NCBI RefSeq assembly: GCF_014650915.1
Contig: NZ_BMVW01000001.1
Span: 744,001-808,000, forward strand
Origin: Streptomyces poonensis
Lineage (GTDB): Bacteria; Actinomycetota; Actinomycetes; Streptomycetales; Streptomycetaceae
Length of the DNA: 64,000 nucleotides
Direction of reading: 5' to 3'
In this document: positions 24,660 to 33,621 of the stretch, in pieces
How the letters are laid out: each line of letters opens with the position of its first letter
Position numbering within the stretch: the stretch's first letter is position 1
The notes under the pieces: generated by a model
What the model saw: the letters and a program-made list of their open reading frames with translations, nothing else
What the model was told of the DNA's origin: nothing
Databases searched by the model: none
Made by a program: the position numbers and the translations under genes

Positions 24660-25937
24660 ATGGCCGTTGAAGCGATCGCAGGGCTGGCCGAGGAACGCGT
24701 CGACCACCGCTTCAAGGGCCTCCCGCCGGACGCCGACGGACTGACCGTCGGCGAGCTGGCCGCCCAGCGCCGCAACCTGTTCACCGACGGCTTCACCACC
24801 CCCGTCCTGGCCCTCTCCGCCGAGCGCCTGGAGCACAACCTGAAGCTGATGGAGACCTACGCGGCCCGGCACGGCCTCGCCTTCGCCCCGCACGGCAAGA
24901 CCTCCATGGCCCCGCAGCTGTTCCACCGTCAGATCCAGCACGGCGCCTGGGGCATCACGCTGGCGGTGCCGCACCAGGTGCGGGTGGCGCGGGCGTTCGG
25001 CGTCCGGCGGGTCTTCCTCGCCAACGAACTCGTCGACGCGGCCGCCCTGCGCTGGCTCTCCGCCGAGCTCGACGCCGACCCGACCTTCCGCTTCGTCTGC
25101 TACGTCGACTCCGTGCGCGGGGTGGAGCTGATGGACGCGGCACTGACCGGTGCCGGCGCCTCCCGCCCCGTCGACGTCGTCGTCGAACTCGCCGCCGGGG
25201 AGGGCGCCCGGACCGGGGTGCGCACAGAGACCGAGTGCGCGGCCGTCGCCGACGCGGTGGCCGGGGCCCGGACCCTGCGGCTCGCCGGCGTCGCGGGCTA
25301 CGAGGGCGAGGTCCCGGCCGCCGATCCGGAGCGCGTACGCGCCTACCTGCGCCGGCTCGTCACGCTGGCCGCCGGCTTCGACAAGGAGGGACGCTTCGCG
25401 GGAGCGGGGCTGGACGAGATCGTCGTCAGCGCGGGCGGCAGCGCCTGGTTCGACGCGGTGGCCGACGTCTTCGCCGACATCCCCGAACTGTCCGCCCCCG
25501 TACTGAAGCTGCTGCGCTCGGGCGCCTACGTCTCGCACGACGACGGCCACTACCGCGAGCTGACCCCGTTCAACCGCGTCCCCGAGGAGGGCGCCCTGGA
25601 GCCGGCGTTCCGGCTGTGGACGCAGGTCGTCTCCCGGCCCTCCGCCGAGCAGGCCTTCGTCAACGCGGGCAAGCGCGACGCGGCCTACGACCTGCACCTC
25701 CCCTTCGCCCAGGTGGTCCGCCGCGACGGCGCCGAGCGCCCGGCCACCGGCATCGAGGTGACCGCCCTGTCCGACCAGCACGCCTGGCTGCGCACCGGAG
25801 CGGACACGGACCTGGAGGTGGGCGACTGGGTGGGCCTCGGGCTGTCCCACCCGTGCACGTCCTTCGACAAGTGGCCGCTGATCCCCCTCGTCCAGGCGGA
25901 CGGCACGGTCGTCGACTACATCCGCACGTACTTCTGA
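24660..25937 (+). CDS. D-serine dehydratase-like / D-threonine aldolase-fold enzyme
   Basis: This 425-aa PLP enzyme of fold type III has an alanine-racemase-like barrel. The PLP lysine is in FAPHGKTSMAPQ near the N-terminus. The C-terminal beta domain carries the zinc pair of DSD1-type D-serine dehydratases in LSHPCTSFDKW (His and Cys). It would remove the amino group from D-serine or a similar beta-hydroxy D-amino acid. ATG at 24660 has GGAGG 6 nt upstream. A deacylase gene follows after 11 nt, and RidA, which removes the dehydratase by-product, is in the divergent cluster. Confidence 0.88.
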   Translation: MAVEAIAGLAEERVDHRFKGLPPDADGLTVGELAAQRRNLFTDGFTTPVLALSAERLEHNLKLMETYAARHGLAFAPHGKTSMAPQLFHRQIQHGAWGITLAVPHQVRVARAFGVRRVFLANELVDAAALRWLSAELDADPTFRFVCYVDSVRGVELMDAALTGAGASRPVDVVVELAAGEGARTGVRTETECAAVADAVAGARTLRLAGVAGYEGEVPAADPERVRAYLRRLVTLAAGFDKEGRFAGAGLDEIVVSAGGSAWFDAVADVFADIPELSAPVLKLLRSGAYVSHDDGHYRELTPFNRVPEEGALEPAFRLWTQVVSRPSAEQAFVNAGKRDAAYDLHLPFAQVVRRDGAERPATGIEVTALSDQHAWLRTGADTDLEVGDWVGLGLSHPCTSFDKWPLIPLVQADGTVVDYIRTYF

Positions 25938-25948
25938 GGAGGCTGTTC

Positions 25949-27580
25949 GTGGAAGACCTGGTCATCCGGGACGCGGAGGTCGTGGACGGCTCCGGCGCCG
26001 ACTCGTACAGAGCCGACGTGGTGGTCGACGACGGCCGGATCGTCTCGATCGTCAAGGAGGCCGCCGCCGCGGGCTGCCAGCGCCCGGACGCGATGCGGGA
26101 GCTGGACGCCGAGGGGCTCGTCCTCTCCCCCGGCTTCATCGACATGCACGCCCACAGCGACCTCGCCCTCCTCCGCGACCCGGACCACAGCGCGAAGGCC
26201 GCCCAGGGGGTCACCCTGGAGGTCATCGGCCAGGACGGGCTGTCGTACGCGCCCGTCGACGACCGCACCCTCGCCGAGGTCCGCAGGGCGATCACCGGCT
26301 GGAACGGGTACGGGGACGACATCGACTTCACCTGGCGCACGGTCGGCGAGTACCTGGACCGGCTCGACCACGGCTTCGGCGGCGAGGGCATCGCGGTCAA
26401 CGCCGCCTATCTGATCCCGCAGGGCACCGTCCGCATGCTCGCGATGGGCTGGGAGGACCGCGAGCCGACGCCCGCCGAGCTGGACCGCATGCGGCAGCTG
26501 GTCGCCGAGGGGATGGAGCAGGGCGCCGTCGGCATGTCGTCCGGGCTCACCTACACGCCCGGCATGTACGCCAAGGACGCGGAGCTCACCGAGCTGTGCC
26601 GGGTGGTCGGCGAGCGCGGCGGCTACTACTGCCCGCACCACCGCTCGTACGGCGCGGGCGCCCTGGAGGCGTACGAGGAGATGGTCGCCCTGACCCGGGA
26701 GGCCGGCTGCCCCCTCCACCTCGCCCACGCCACCATGAACTTCGGCCCGAACAAGGGCCGCGCGCCCGAGCTGCTGGCCCTGCTGGACGACGCGCTGGCC
26801 ACCGGCGCCGACATCACCCTCGACACCTACCCGTACACCCCCGGCTGCACGACCCTCGTGGCGCTGCTGCCGAGCTGGGCGAGCGAGGGCGGCCCCGAGG
26901 AGACCCTGCGGCGGCTGGCCGACGAGGAGACCGCCGAGCGGATCCGCCACCACCTGGAGGCCCTCGGCTCGGACGGCTGCCACGGCGTCCCCGTGGAGTG
27001 GGAGACCATCGAGATCTCCGGCGTGACCGACCCGTCCCTGGCCGGGTACGTGGGCCGTACGGTCCGGGAGTCGGCGGACCTGCGCGGCGAGACCCCCTGG
27101 ACCGTGGCCCGCCGCCTCCTCCGCACCGACCGGCTCGGCCCGACGATCCTCCAGCACGTGGGCCACGAGGAGAACGTACGGGCGATCATGCGGCACCGCG
27201 TCCACACGGGCGGCTCCGACGGCATCCTCCAGGGCGGAAAGCCGCACCCGCGCGCGTACGGCACGTTCCCGCGCTATCTCGGGACGTACGTACGGGAGCT
27301 GGGCGTGCTGTCGCTGGAGGAGTGCGTCGCCCATCTCACCGGGCGCCCGGCGGCCCGGCTGCGGCTGCCCGACCGGGGTCTGGTGCGGGAGGGGTACCGG
27401 GCCGACCTCGTCCTGTTCGACCCGGCGGCGGTCGCGGCGGGCTCCACCTTCGCCGAGCCTCGGACGCTGCCCGTGGGCATCCCGCACGTTCTCGTCGACG
27501 GCCGGTTCGTGATGGAGGACGGGCGCCGGACGGACGTCCTGGCGGGGCGGGCGGTGCGGCGGGCTCCCCGGCCCCGATGA
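25949..27580 (+). CDS. N-acyl-D-amino-acid deacylase family amidohydrolase
   Basis: This 543-aa amidohydrolase has the metal-binding HxH in GFIDMHAHSDLALL and downstream motifs HHRSYGAGALEAYEEM and HTGGSDGILQGGKPHPRAYG, where the Asp is catalytic. D-aminoacylases usually carry a metal-bridging Cys in GNCG; here the matching stretch reads VIGQDGLSYAP, a non-Cys variant. The reaction would free D-amino acids from N-acyl forms. GTG at 25949 follows GAGGAGG. It starts 11 nt after the dehydratase-like gene and probably feeds it. Confidence 0.9.
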   Translation: MEDLVIRDAEVVDGSGADSYRADVVVDDGRIVSIVKEAAAAGCQRPDAMRELDAEGLVLSPGFIDMHAHSDLALLRDPDHSAKAAQGVTLEVIGQDGLSYAPVDDRTLAEVRRAITGWNGYGDDIDFTWRTVGEYLDRLDHGFGGEGIAVNAAYLIPQGTVRMLAMGWEDREPTPAELDRMRQLVAEGMEQGAVGMSSGLTYTPGMYAKDAELTELCRVVGERGGYYCPHHRSYGAGALEAYEEMVALTREAGCPLHLAHATMNFGPNKGRAPELLALLDDALATGADITLDTYPYTPGCTTLVALLPSWASEGGPEETLRRLADEETAERIRHHLEALGSDGCHGVPVEWETIEISGVTDPSLAGYVGRTVRESADLRGETPWTVARRLLRTDRLGPTILQHVGHEENVRAIMRHRVHTGGSDGILQGGKPHPRAYGTFPRYLGTYVRELGVLSLEECVAHLTGRPAARLRLPDRGLVREGYRADLVLFDPAAVAAGSTFAEPRTLPVGIPHVLVDGRFVMEDGRRTDVLAGRAVRRAPRPR

Positions 27581-27639
27581 CCGGCCCGGCCCGTCCTGCC
27601 CGGGCCGCGGCTCCGGCAGAACGCGGCCGCAGGGCCGTT

Positions 27640-29415
27640 TCAGGGCCGGCTCCGGCGGATCTCCTCCCACGCCTCGTCGATGTACTGGAGGAGTTCCCCG
27701 CCACTGGCCGTGATCCGGGCGCCCACCTCCCGGCTCTGCCGTTCCCGGGCGGGGGTGACCCGTCCGGCGAAGAAGACCGCCGGCCCGACGAAACGTTCCT
27801 GCTCGCGCCAGCGCGCGAGATCGGTGAGCCCGGCGTCCCGGTCCGCTCCGCGCGCGATGTCGGACAGCAGCAGGTCGACGGGACGGCTGCGCAGGACGCG
27901 CTCGGCGGACCACCCGTCCTCGGCCAGCAGGACCTCTGCCCCCCTGCCCTCCAGATACGAGACGAGACTCCGGTTGCCCTCCGGCCTGTCGTCGACCCAC
28001 AGGACCTGGAGGCCGGCGTACGTCTCCCGCTGCCGTGCGGGCACGCCGCCGCTCCCACGCGGCGTCCCCTCGTCCGTCCGCAGCTCCACGACCGGAGTCA
28101 CTCCGCCCTCCCTCAGCCGCTGCACCAGCTCGTCCGCCTGCGGCAGCCGCAGCCACTCCTCGACGAGGTGGACGAAGTTCTGGTCGCGGGCGAGCGCCGG
28201 ATAGGCGGTGGGCAGCTCCTCCTCCAGCCGGGCGAGGACGGCCGTCCAGCTCTCCAGGTCCGGCGCCGGCGCCGGCTCGGCCAGGCCGTGCCCGGTGACA
28301 CAGGCCACCGTGGTCTGCCAGTCCTCGGACCGCGGTCGCACCCCCTGTCCCAGCACCCGCCGGGCCGTGCGGTACTCGAGGAACTCCCGGGCCGCGTTCG
28401 GGTGGATACCGTCGCCGGTGACGAGGATGCGGTAGAAGTCGCCGTACAGATACTGGAGCAGCAGCGTTCTGATCACCGCCTCCGGCTCGAATCGCGCCCA
28501 TACCGGGTTGAGCGAGCACTCCAGCCCGAAGCCGTTGATCAGCCGTTTGATCCGGCGCGGGTTGCGGGCCGAGCGGTCGGCTATCAGCTTCACCAGGTCG
28601 TCGTCGAGCAGTTCCCGCAGGCCGGAGCGTTCCGCGCAGTGCCTGACGTACGCCTGCACCTCGTCCCCGCCCGGCGCCGGCAGCCGGTAGCTGGTCTGGA
28701 AGATCTTCTCCATGAAGGCCGAGCCGGTCGGTCCGAGGTCCCGCAGGAGCCCGGACGGGCCGAGTGCCGAGCGGTCGCAGCCGATGACGAAGGCGAGGCC
28801 GGGGATGTCCAGGTAGACCTTCACCGCCTCGCAGACCGCGAGGACCGTCTCCTCCGAGCAGCGGTCGAGGTCGTCGATGAACACGACGAGCAGCCGGCGG
28901 GGCTCGTACGGCGCCGACTCGGCCCACTCGGTCGCGAGGTCGCGCAGCGCGTCCCGCATGTCGTTCCGGGACCTAGCGTCGACGGACAGGGCCTGCCAGA
29001 AGCGGTCGACCAGCCCGGCCACGCCGAACGGCGCCAGCACCACGCCCAGGGTCGCGCCGATCGCGGTGAGCAGGGTCCGCCGCTCGGACAGCCGGTGCAG
29101 GGCGCGGCGCAGGGCCCGCCGGTCGAAGCTCATCAGCACGGACTTGATGAGCCCCTCCAGGGCGTCGCCGCCGGTGGAGGTCCAGGCGTTGTACCAGACC
29201 ACCTCGACGTCCCGCTGCTGCGCCACCTCCGCCTCGACCAGCCGCATGAGACTGCTCTTGCCCATCCCCCAGCCGGCGTCGACGGCGAGCGTGAACGGTG
29301 TGGCCGTGCGGGAGTCGTGCAGCAGCTTGGCGATCTCCCGGGCGGCCCGTCCGCTGCCGAGCACATCGCCCTCGGACGCCGCCACCGGTTCGTCGTTGAG
29401 CAGCGAGAAGTCCAT
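27640..29415 (-). CDS. KAP-family P-loop NTPase fused to a receiver-like domain
   Basis: This 591-aa protein has a KAP NTPase domain with Walker A GWGMGKSS at residues 48-55, a hydrophobic stretch near 110-135 and Walker B LLVVFIDDLDRC. IKRLINGFGLECS belongs to the C-terminal helical part. A receiver-like domain (about 472-585) follows, with acid pair in VLWVDDRPEGN and candidate phospho-Asp in DLLLSDIARG. The conserved receiver Thr and Lys are not evident, so it may be a pseudo-receiver. ATG at 29415 has GGGGGA 5 nt upstream; ATG at 29427 is possible. KAP proteins are linked to membrane signalling and, in some cases, phage exclusion. The role here is unknown. Confidence 0.85.
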   Translation of the reverse strand: MDFSLLNDEPVAASEGDVLGSGRAAREIAKLLHDSRTATPFTLAVDAGWGMGKSSLMRLVEAEVAQQRDVEVVWYNAWTSTGGDALEGLIKSVLMSFDRRALRRALHRLSERRTLLTAIGATLGVVLAPFGVAGLVDRFWQALSVDARSRNDMRDALRDLATEWAESAPYEPRRLLVVFIDDLDRCSEETVLAVCEAVKVYLDIPGLAFVIGCDRSALGPSGLLRDLGPTGSAFMEKIFQTSYRLPAPGGDEVQAYVRHCAERSGLRELLDDDLVKLIADRSARNPRRIKRLINGFGLECSLNPVWARFEPEAVIRTLLLQYLYGDFYRILVTGDGIHPNAAREFLEYRTARRVLGQGVRPRSEDWQTTVACVTGHGLAEPAPAPDLESWTAVLARLEEELPTAYPALARDQNFVHLVEEWLRLPQADELVQRLREGGVTPVVELRTDEGTPRGSGGVPARQRETYAGLQVLWVDDRPEGNRSLVSYLEGRGAEVLLAEDGWSAERVLRSRPVDLLLSDIARGADRDAGLTDLARWREQERFVGPAVFFAGRVTPARERQSREVGARITASGGELLQYIDEAWEEIRRSRP

Positions 29416-29702
29416 GCGGTCCCCCATCCTCTCCGTCGGCCGGGACAACTTACCCGCACTGGCGGCGAGTTGCGGCGCCGGACGCCGCGCCGGACGGGCC
29501 CCGGGCCCGGCGCCGGAGCCGCCCGGTGCCGCGCTCATGGCGGCCGGACCGGTCGTGGCCCCGTCGGCCCACCGCCGCCCGCCGCGAGCGCCGGGCGCGA
29601 GGCCGAGGGGGCGTGCGTCAGCGCATGACCGGCCGAACCGTCGCGTCCCACGTGGCGGAAAACACGGAGCCGGATCCGATACCGGGTCGTAAGCTCGCGG
29701 AC

Positions 29703-30914
29703 ATGCAGGTCATCCAGTCGACGAAGCTCGCCAACGTCTGTTACGAGATCCGGGGTCCTGTGCTCGAGGAGGCGATGCGGCTGGAAGCGGCCGGGCACCG
29801 CATCCTCAAGCTGAACACCGGCAACCCGGCCGCGTTCGGCTTCGAGTGCCCGCCCGAGATCCTGGAGGACATCCTCCGGAACGTGTCGACGGCCCACGGG
29901 TACGGCGACGCCAAGGGCCTGCTCGCCGCGCGCCGGGCCGTCGTCATGCACAACCAGACCCTCGGCATCGAGACGGACGTCGAGCACGTCTACATCGGCA
30001 ACGGCGTCTCCGAGCTGATCGTCATGGCGATGCAGGCCCTGCTGGACGACGGCGACGAGGTCCTCGTCCCGACGCCGGACTACCCGCTGTGGACCGCCGC
30101 CGTCTCCCTCTCCGGCGGTACGGCCGTCCACTACACCTGCGACGAGCAGTCCGACTGGATGCCGGACCTCGCGGACGTCGAGCGGAAGGTCACCGACCGC
30201 ACCAAGGCGATCGTCATCATCAATCCGAACAACCCCACGGGCGCGGTGTACGACGAGACGCTGCTCAAGGGGCTGACGGACATCGCCCGCCGCCACAACC
30301 TGCTCGTCTGCTCGGACGAGATCTACGACAAGATCCTCTACGACGGCGCCACGCACACCCCGACCGCGAAGGTCGCGCCCGACCTACTGACCCTCACCTT
30401 CAACGGCATGTCGAAGGCGTACCGGGTGGCCGGCTACCGGGTGGGCTGGATGTCGATCTCCGGCCCGCGGGCCCACGCCGACTCCTACATCGAGGGCCTG
30501 ACGATCCTGGCGAACATGCGGCTGTGCGCCAACATGCCGGGGCAGCACGGCGTGGTCGCCGCGCTGAGCGGCCGCCAGACGATCAACGACCTGGTGCTGC
30601 CGGGCGGGCGGCTGAAGGAGCAGCGGGACGTCGCGTACGAGCTGCTGACGCAGATCCCGGGCGTGACGTGCGTCAAGCCGAGGGGCGCTCTGTACCTCTT
30701 CCCGCGTCTCGACCCCAAGGTGTTCAAGATCAAGGACGACCGGCAGATGGTCCTCGACCTGCTGCGGCGCGAGAAGATCATGGTCGTGCAGGGCACGGGC
30801 TTCAACTGGACCGAGCCCGACCACTTCCGGGTGGTGACACTGCCGACGGTGGGTGACCTGACCTCGGCGATCACCCGGATCGGGAACTTCCTGGACGGCT
30901 ACAGCCAGCCGTGA
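29703..30914 (+). CDS. Alanine-type aminotransferase (AlaA-like)
   Basis: This 403-aa fold-type I PLP aminotransferase shows IINPNNPTGAVYDE, the PLP lysine in TFNGMSKAYRVAGYRVGW and the substrate-carboxylate Arg near WTEPDHFRVVTLP. It resembles E. coli AlaA, a glutamate-pyruvate aminotransferase. ATG at 29703 lacks a good ribosome site, and the message may be leaderless or use a weak site. A frame continuing upstream has no better start. It is followed by a strong hairpin terminator at 30941-30980. Confidence 0.9.
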   Translation: MQVIQSTKLANVCYEIRGPVLEEAMRLEAAGHRILKLNTGNPAAFGFECPPEILEDILRNVSTAHGYGDAKGLLAARRAVVMHNQTLGIETDVEHVYIGNGVSELIVMAMQALLDDGDEVLVPTPDYPLWTAAVSLSGGTAVHYTCDEQSDWMPDLADVERKVTDRTKAIVIINPNNPTGAVYDETLLKGLTDIARRHNLLVCSDEIYDKILYDGATHTPTAKVAPDLLTLTFNGMSKAYRVAGYRVGWMSISGPRAHADSYIEGLTILANMRLCANMPGQHGVVAALSGRQTINDLVLPGGRLKEQRDVAYELLTQIPGVTCVKPRGALYLFPRLDPKVFKIKDDRQMVLDLLRREKIMVVQGTGFNWTEPDHFRVVTLPTVGDLTSAITRIGNFLDGYSQP

Positions 30915-30940
30915 CCCGCGGGTGAGCAGAGGAGTGGGTA

Positions 30941-30980
30941 CGTGGGGCCGGGCCGCCGACGAGGGCGGTCCGGCCCCACG
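30941..30980 (+). terminator. Rho-independent-like hairpin after aminotransferase gene
   Basis: Complementary 17-nt arms (30941-30957 and 30964-30980) with one G-U pair enclose the 6-nt loop GACGAG. It lies 26 nt after the aminotransferase stop. No U tract follows, as is usual in Streptomyces. Confidence 0.85.
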
Positions 30981-31101
30981 CCGTTGCCTCCAGGACGTGA
31001 CGAACCCGCCTTCAAGCCTCGCATCACACCTTTAGGACTTGGCTCAACTTTAGACCGGATCCAATGTAGGATGGATGCAACAGAGGCTTGGAGGCCATCC
31101 C

Positions 31102-31530
31102 ATGTACGAACCGATCCGCACCAAGTCGGTCCACACGATGGCCGGCACCACGACCCCCGACTTCCCCCACCGCTCACGCGAGGAGGAGCTGGACATCCAG
31201 CTCGCGGGCCACCTCGCGGCGCTGCTCGCCGTGACGGACGAGCTCCGCGCGCTGGCTCCCTCCGCCGACCTGGACGACGCCGCGTCCCGGCTCGCCGAGC
31301 AGGTGGCCCGACTGCGGGGAGGACGGCCGCCCGCGCGGTCGTCGGTGGCCGCCGCCATCCACGAGCCGCACCTCGTGGCGCTGCACCAGCGGGCGCACGC
31401 CCTCGCCGGACGCGCCCTGGTGGTCGCCGCGTCCCGCGCCGACACGGCGGTCGCGATCCTCGCCGCCGAGCGCATGGACGCCCATGCGGCGGCCCAGGCC
31501 GGGCAGCGCGAGCTGAGCACCACCGGCTGA
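31102..31530 (+). CDS. Small helical hypothetical protein
   Basis: This 142-aa soluble Ala-rich protein is predicted to be mostly alpha-helical, with a tail rich in Ala and Arg. I do not recognise the family. ATG at 31102 has GGAGG at 31090-31094, an ideal spacing. The upstream region is A/T-richer than its surroundings and holds a TAGGAT -10-like hexamer at 31068-31073, so it has its own promoter. It is convergent with the secreted propeller/Ig gene. Confidence 0.7.
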   Translation: MYEPIRTKSVHTMAGTTTPDFPHRSREEELDIQLAGHLAALLAVTDELRALAPSADLDDAASRLAEQVARLRGGRPPARSSVAAAIHEPHLVALHQRAHALAGRALVVAASRADTAVAILAAERMDAHAAAQAGQRELSTTG

Positions 31531-31642
31531 CCGCCACCGGCGCCGGGTCCCGCCCGGACCGCCCCGTCCGGGGCTCCACGATCGGCCCCGGTCCGCGTGC
31601 ACCGACAGCGTCGCGCGGACCGGGTGCCACCAACGTCTCCGG

Positions 31643-33382
31643 TCAGCGCCTGACGTACACCGTCGCCGCGGCCGTCGACGCCTCGTGCAGGTCGTCGCCC
31701 GGCCAGCTCACCGTGTAGGTCGTGTTCCACCGGGTGCGCGGCACATCGTTGATCGTGAACGTGCCGTCGGCGCCGACCGTCACCGACGACAGCACACCGC
31801 TGCCGAGCCAGTCCTTCCGCTCGACCTTGAGCACGGCCCGCTCCGGCAGCGCCTTGCCCTGCGCGGTGAACGTGCCGGTGATCTCGACACCACCGGCGGA
31901 GATGCTGGCCTCCTCCGGAGCGGTGAGCGCGATCGACGTGGGCGCCTTGCCGACGGACACGGTGTGGGTGACGTCCGTCGCGGGACGGTGGGTCAGGTCG
32001 CCGAGGAAGGACACCGTGTACGTGGCGTCGCCGACCAGGCCGGGCTCGTCGAGAACGGTGAAGGTGCCGTCGCTCCTGACGGTCACGGTGCCGAGCTCGT
32101 GGGTGCCCTCCGCGTCCGTACGGGTCGCCGCGACCTTCAGCGGCTCCGCGGGAGCGGGACCGTCGTACTCCAGCTTGCCGCGCACCGAGACAGGCTCGCC
32201 CGCGACGGCCTGGCCGGGGCTGTGGGTCAGACCGCCGGTGAAGCGGGTGTCGTACTGGACGGCCGGGGGCTGGATGATGTGCAGCCAGTACTGGTTGCCG
32301 GCCGTGTTGGTGGTGACGGCGAACAGCCGGGAGCCGTCGGCGGACCACTCCAGGCCGCGCGGGGCGACCCAGTCCCCGTCGAGGCTGCCCTCGAAGGCGA
32401 ACTCCAGCGGCGCGGTGGCGTCGTCCGGGTCGGCGGGCTGGAGCAGCAGGTCGGGGGTGGCCCCGGTGGCCGACGCGCCGCGCGCCACGTACTTCCCGTC
32501 ACCGCTGAAGGCGACCGCCGAGGCGGACGCACCGGACGGGAGGGGCTGGTAGCCGGTCGCCGCGTCCGACAGGTCGTCGGAGTTCAGCAGCCGGGTGCCC
32601 GCGGAGGCATCGGCGACGGCGACCTTCTTGCCGTCCGGGGAGACCGCCATGTCCCTGAGGCTGAGGGCGCCCTTGCCGTCGGCGTCGGCGAAGCGCCGCC
32701 CGGCCGTGCGCACGAGGGTGTCGCCGCTCGCGTCGAACACCGCGAGGAAGGGGTTCGCGGCCTGGGCGTTGGCCGGCTGCCCCATCACGAGCCGGTCGCC
32801 CGCCCCGGCCTCCAGCTGCAGCTTGCCGTAGTCGTTCCAGCCGGTGCGGCTCAGGACGTTGGCGGCGTCGACGGAGTCCAGATTCGTCTGGGCCTCGGCG
32901 CAGCTCGCGCTGGAGTTCGAGTTCGCGTACGGCGTCGTGTGGTAGAGCGCTCCACCGGCGAAGGCGAGGCTGCGGCCGCAGGTGTCGAGATAGGCGACGG
33001 TGCTGCCGACGAGCTGGTACGTGGTGGTGTCGTACCGCCTGATGTACTGCCGCTCGCCCGTGTACAGCGTGCCGCCGTCGGCGCTGAGCGCGATACCGGA
33101 GACGTGCTCCGTGGTGATGATCGTGGTGAGCCGCACGCCCCGGAAGTCGTAGACGGCGACCTGTCCCTTGTTGGTGTAGTAGCTGAGGTTGCTGTCCGCG
33201 ACGTACACGCGCTCGTTCACCGAGTCGACCGCCATCGCCGAGTACGACGAGATCGGCAGCTTGGCCACGGCCTCCGTCGCCGCGTGCGCCGCGGGTGCTG
33301 CGGCGACGGTCAGTCCGGTTCCCGCGAGGACCGCGGTGAGCAGCGTGGCGGCGAGACGTCTGGAACGGTGTGCAGTATTCAA
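31643..33382 (-). CDS. Secreted beta-propeller and Ig-like repeat protein
   Basis: This 579-aa exported protein has a signal peptide (RRLAATLLTAVLAGTGLTVA, cleavage near AHA-AT). Its WD40/NHL-like propeller (about 40-370) has blades such as GIALSADGGTLYTGERQYIR and MAVSPDGKKVAVADAS. Two bacterial Ig-like beta domains follow (about 375-480 and 485-579), with paired phrases SDGTFTVLDEP and ADGTFTINDVP. It probably binds surface or extracellular material. The TTG start at 33382 has GGGGGG 5 nt upstream. A palindrome at 33408-33433 lies just before it. No enzyme motif. Confidence 0.82.
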   Translation of the reverse strand: MNTAHRSRRLAATLLTAVLAGTGLTVAAAPAAHAATEAVAKLPISSYSAMAVDSVNERVYVADSNLSYYTNKGQVAVYDFRGVRLTTIITTEHVSGIALSADGGTLYTGERQYIRRYDTTTYQLVGSTVAYLDTCGRSLAFAGGALYHTTPYANSNSSASCAEAQTNLDSVDAANVLSRTGWNDYGKLQLEAGAGDRLVMGQPANAQAANPFLAVFDASGDTLVRTAGRRFADADGKGALSLRDMAVSPDGKKVAVADASAGTRLLNSDDLSDAATGYQPLPSGASASAVAFSGDGKYVARGASATGATPDLLLQPADPDDATAPLEFAFEGSLDGDWVAPRGLEWSADGSRLFAVTTNTAGNQYWLHIIQPPAVQYDTRFTGGLTHSPGQAVAGEPVSVRGKLEYDGPAPAEPLKVAATRTDAEGTHELGTVTVRSDGTFTVLDEPGLVGDATYTVSFLGDLTHRPATDVTHTVSVGKAPTSIALTAPEEASISAGGVEITGTFTAQGKALPERAVLKVERKDWLGSGVLSSVTVGADGTFTINDVPRTRWNTTYTVSWPGDDLHEASTAAATVYVRR

Positions 33383-33407
33383 CTGTGCCCCCCACAGGCT
33401 GAGTTGA

Positions 33408-33433
33408 GTGCCTCACTGGGACCAGTGAGACAC
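33408..33433. promoter_or_regulatory. Palindrome upstream of secreted propeller/Ig gene
   Basis: CTCACTGG (33412-33419) and CCAGTGAG (33422-33429) form perfect 8-bp arms separated by 2 bp. After one mismatch, three more outer base pairs match (33408-33410 with 33431-33433). It lies 26 nt before the TTG start and may be an operator or a leader hairpin. Confidence 0.55.
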
Positions 33434-33487
33434 GTGCAAGGAGCATGAAACAGCCGTGAAGATCCTGTGGGCAAGGCGGCGCGACGG

Positions 33488-33513
33488 GGTCCCGCACATC
33501 TTTGTGCGGGACC
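33488..33513 (-). terminator. Hairpin terminator after PEP carboxykinase gene
   Basis: GGTCCCGCACA (33488-33498) and TGTGCGGGACC (33503-33513) form a perfect 11-bp stem with a 4-nt loop. It lies about 110 nt beyond the PEP carboxykinase stop and before the next minus-strand gene. Confidence 0.8.
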
Positions 33514-33621
33514 TCGTCGTCTCACGGTGGTGCTCGCACCGCGGCCGGCCGTGACGAAATTGCTGGTCAGGGCACTGTCGGTAGACCGGCCGCGGAGTCT
33601 TCAACTGTTCTCGGGCCGGTG

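Noticed and set aside
25916..28927. A 1003-codon minus-strand frame across the deacylase and KAP genes
   Set aside because: It spans two real genes in different orientations and is Arg/Gly/Pro-rich without domains; an artefact of base composition.
26596..29628. A 1010-codon plus-strand frame across the same region
   Set aside because: Same reason as above; it conflicts with the deacylase and KAP genes and has no ribosome site.
31643..33382. Enzymatic role for the propeller/Ig protein
   Set aside because: Only structural repeats are visible and no catalytic or cofactor motif supports an enzyme call.
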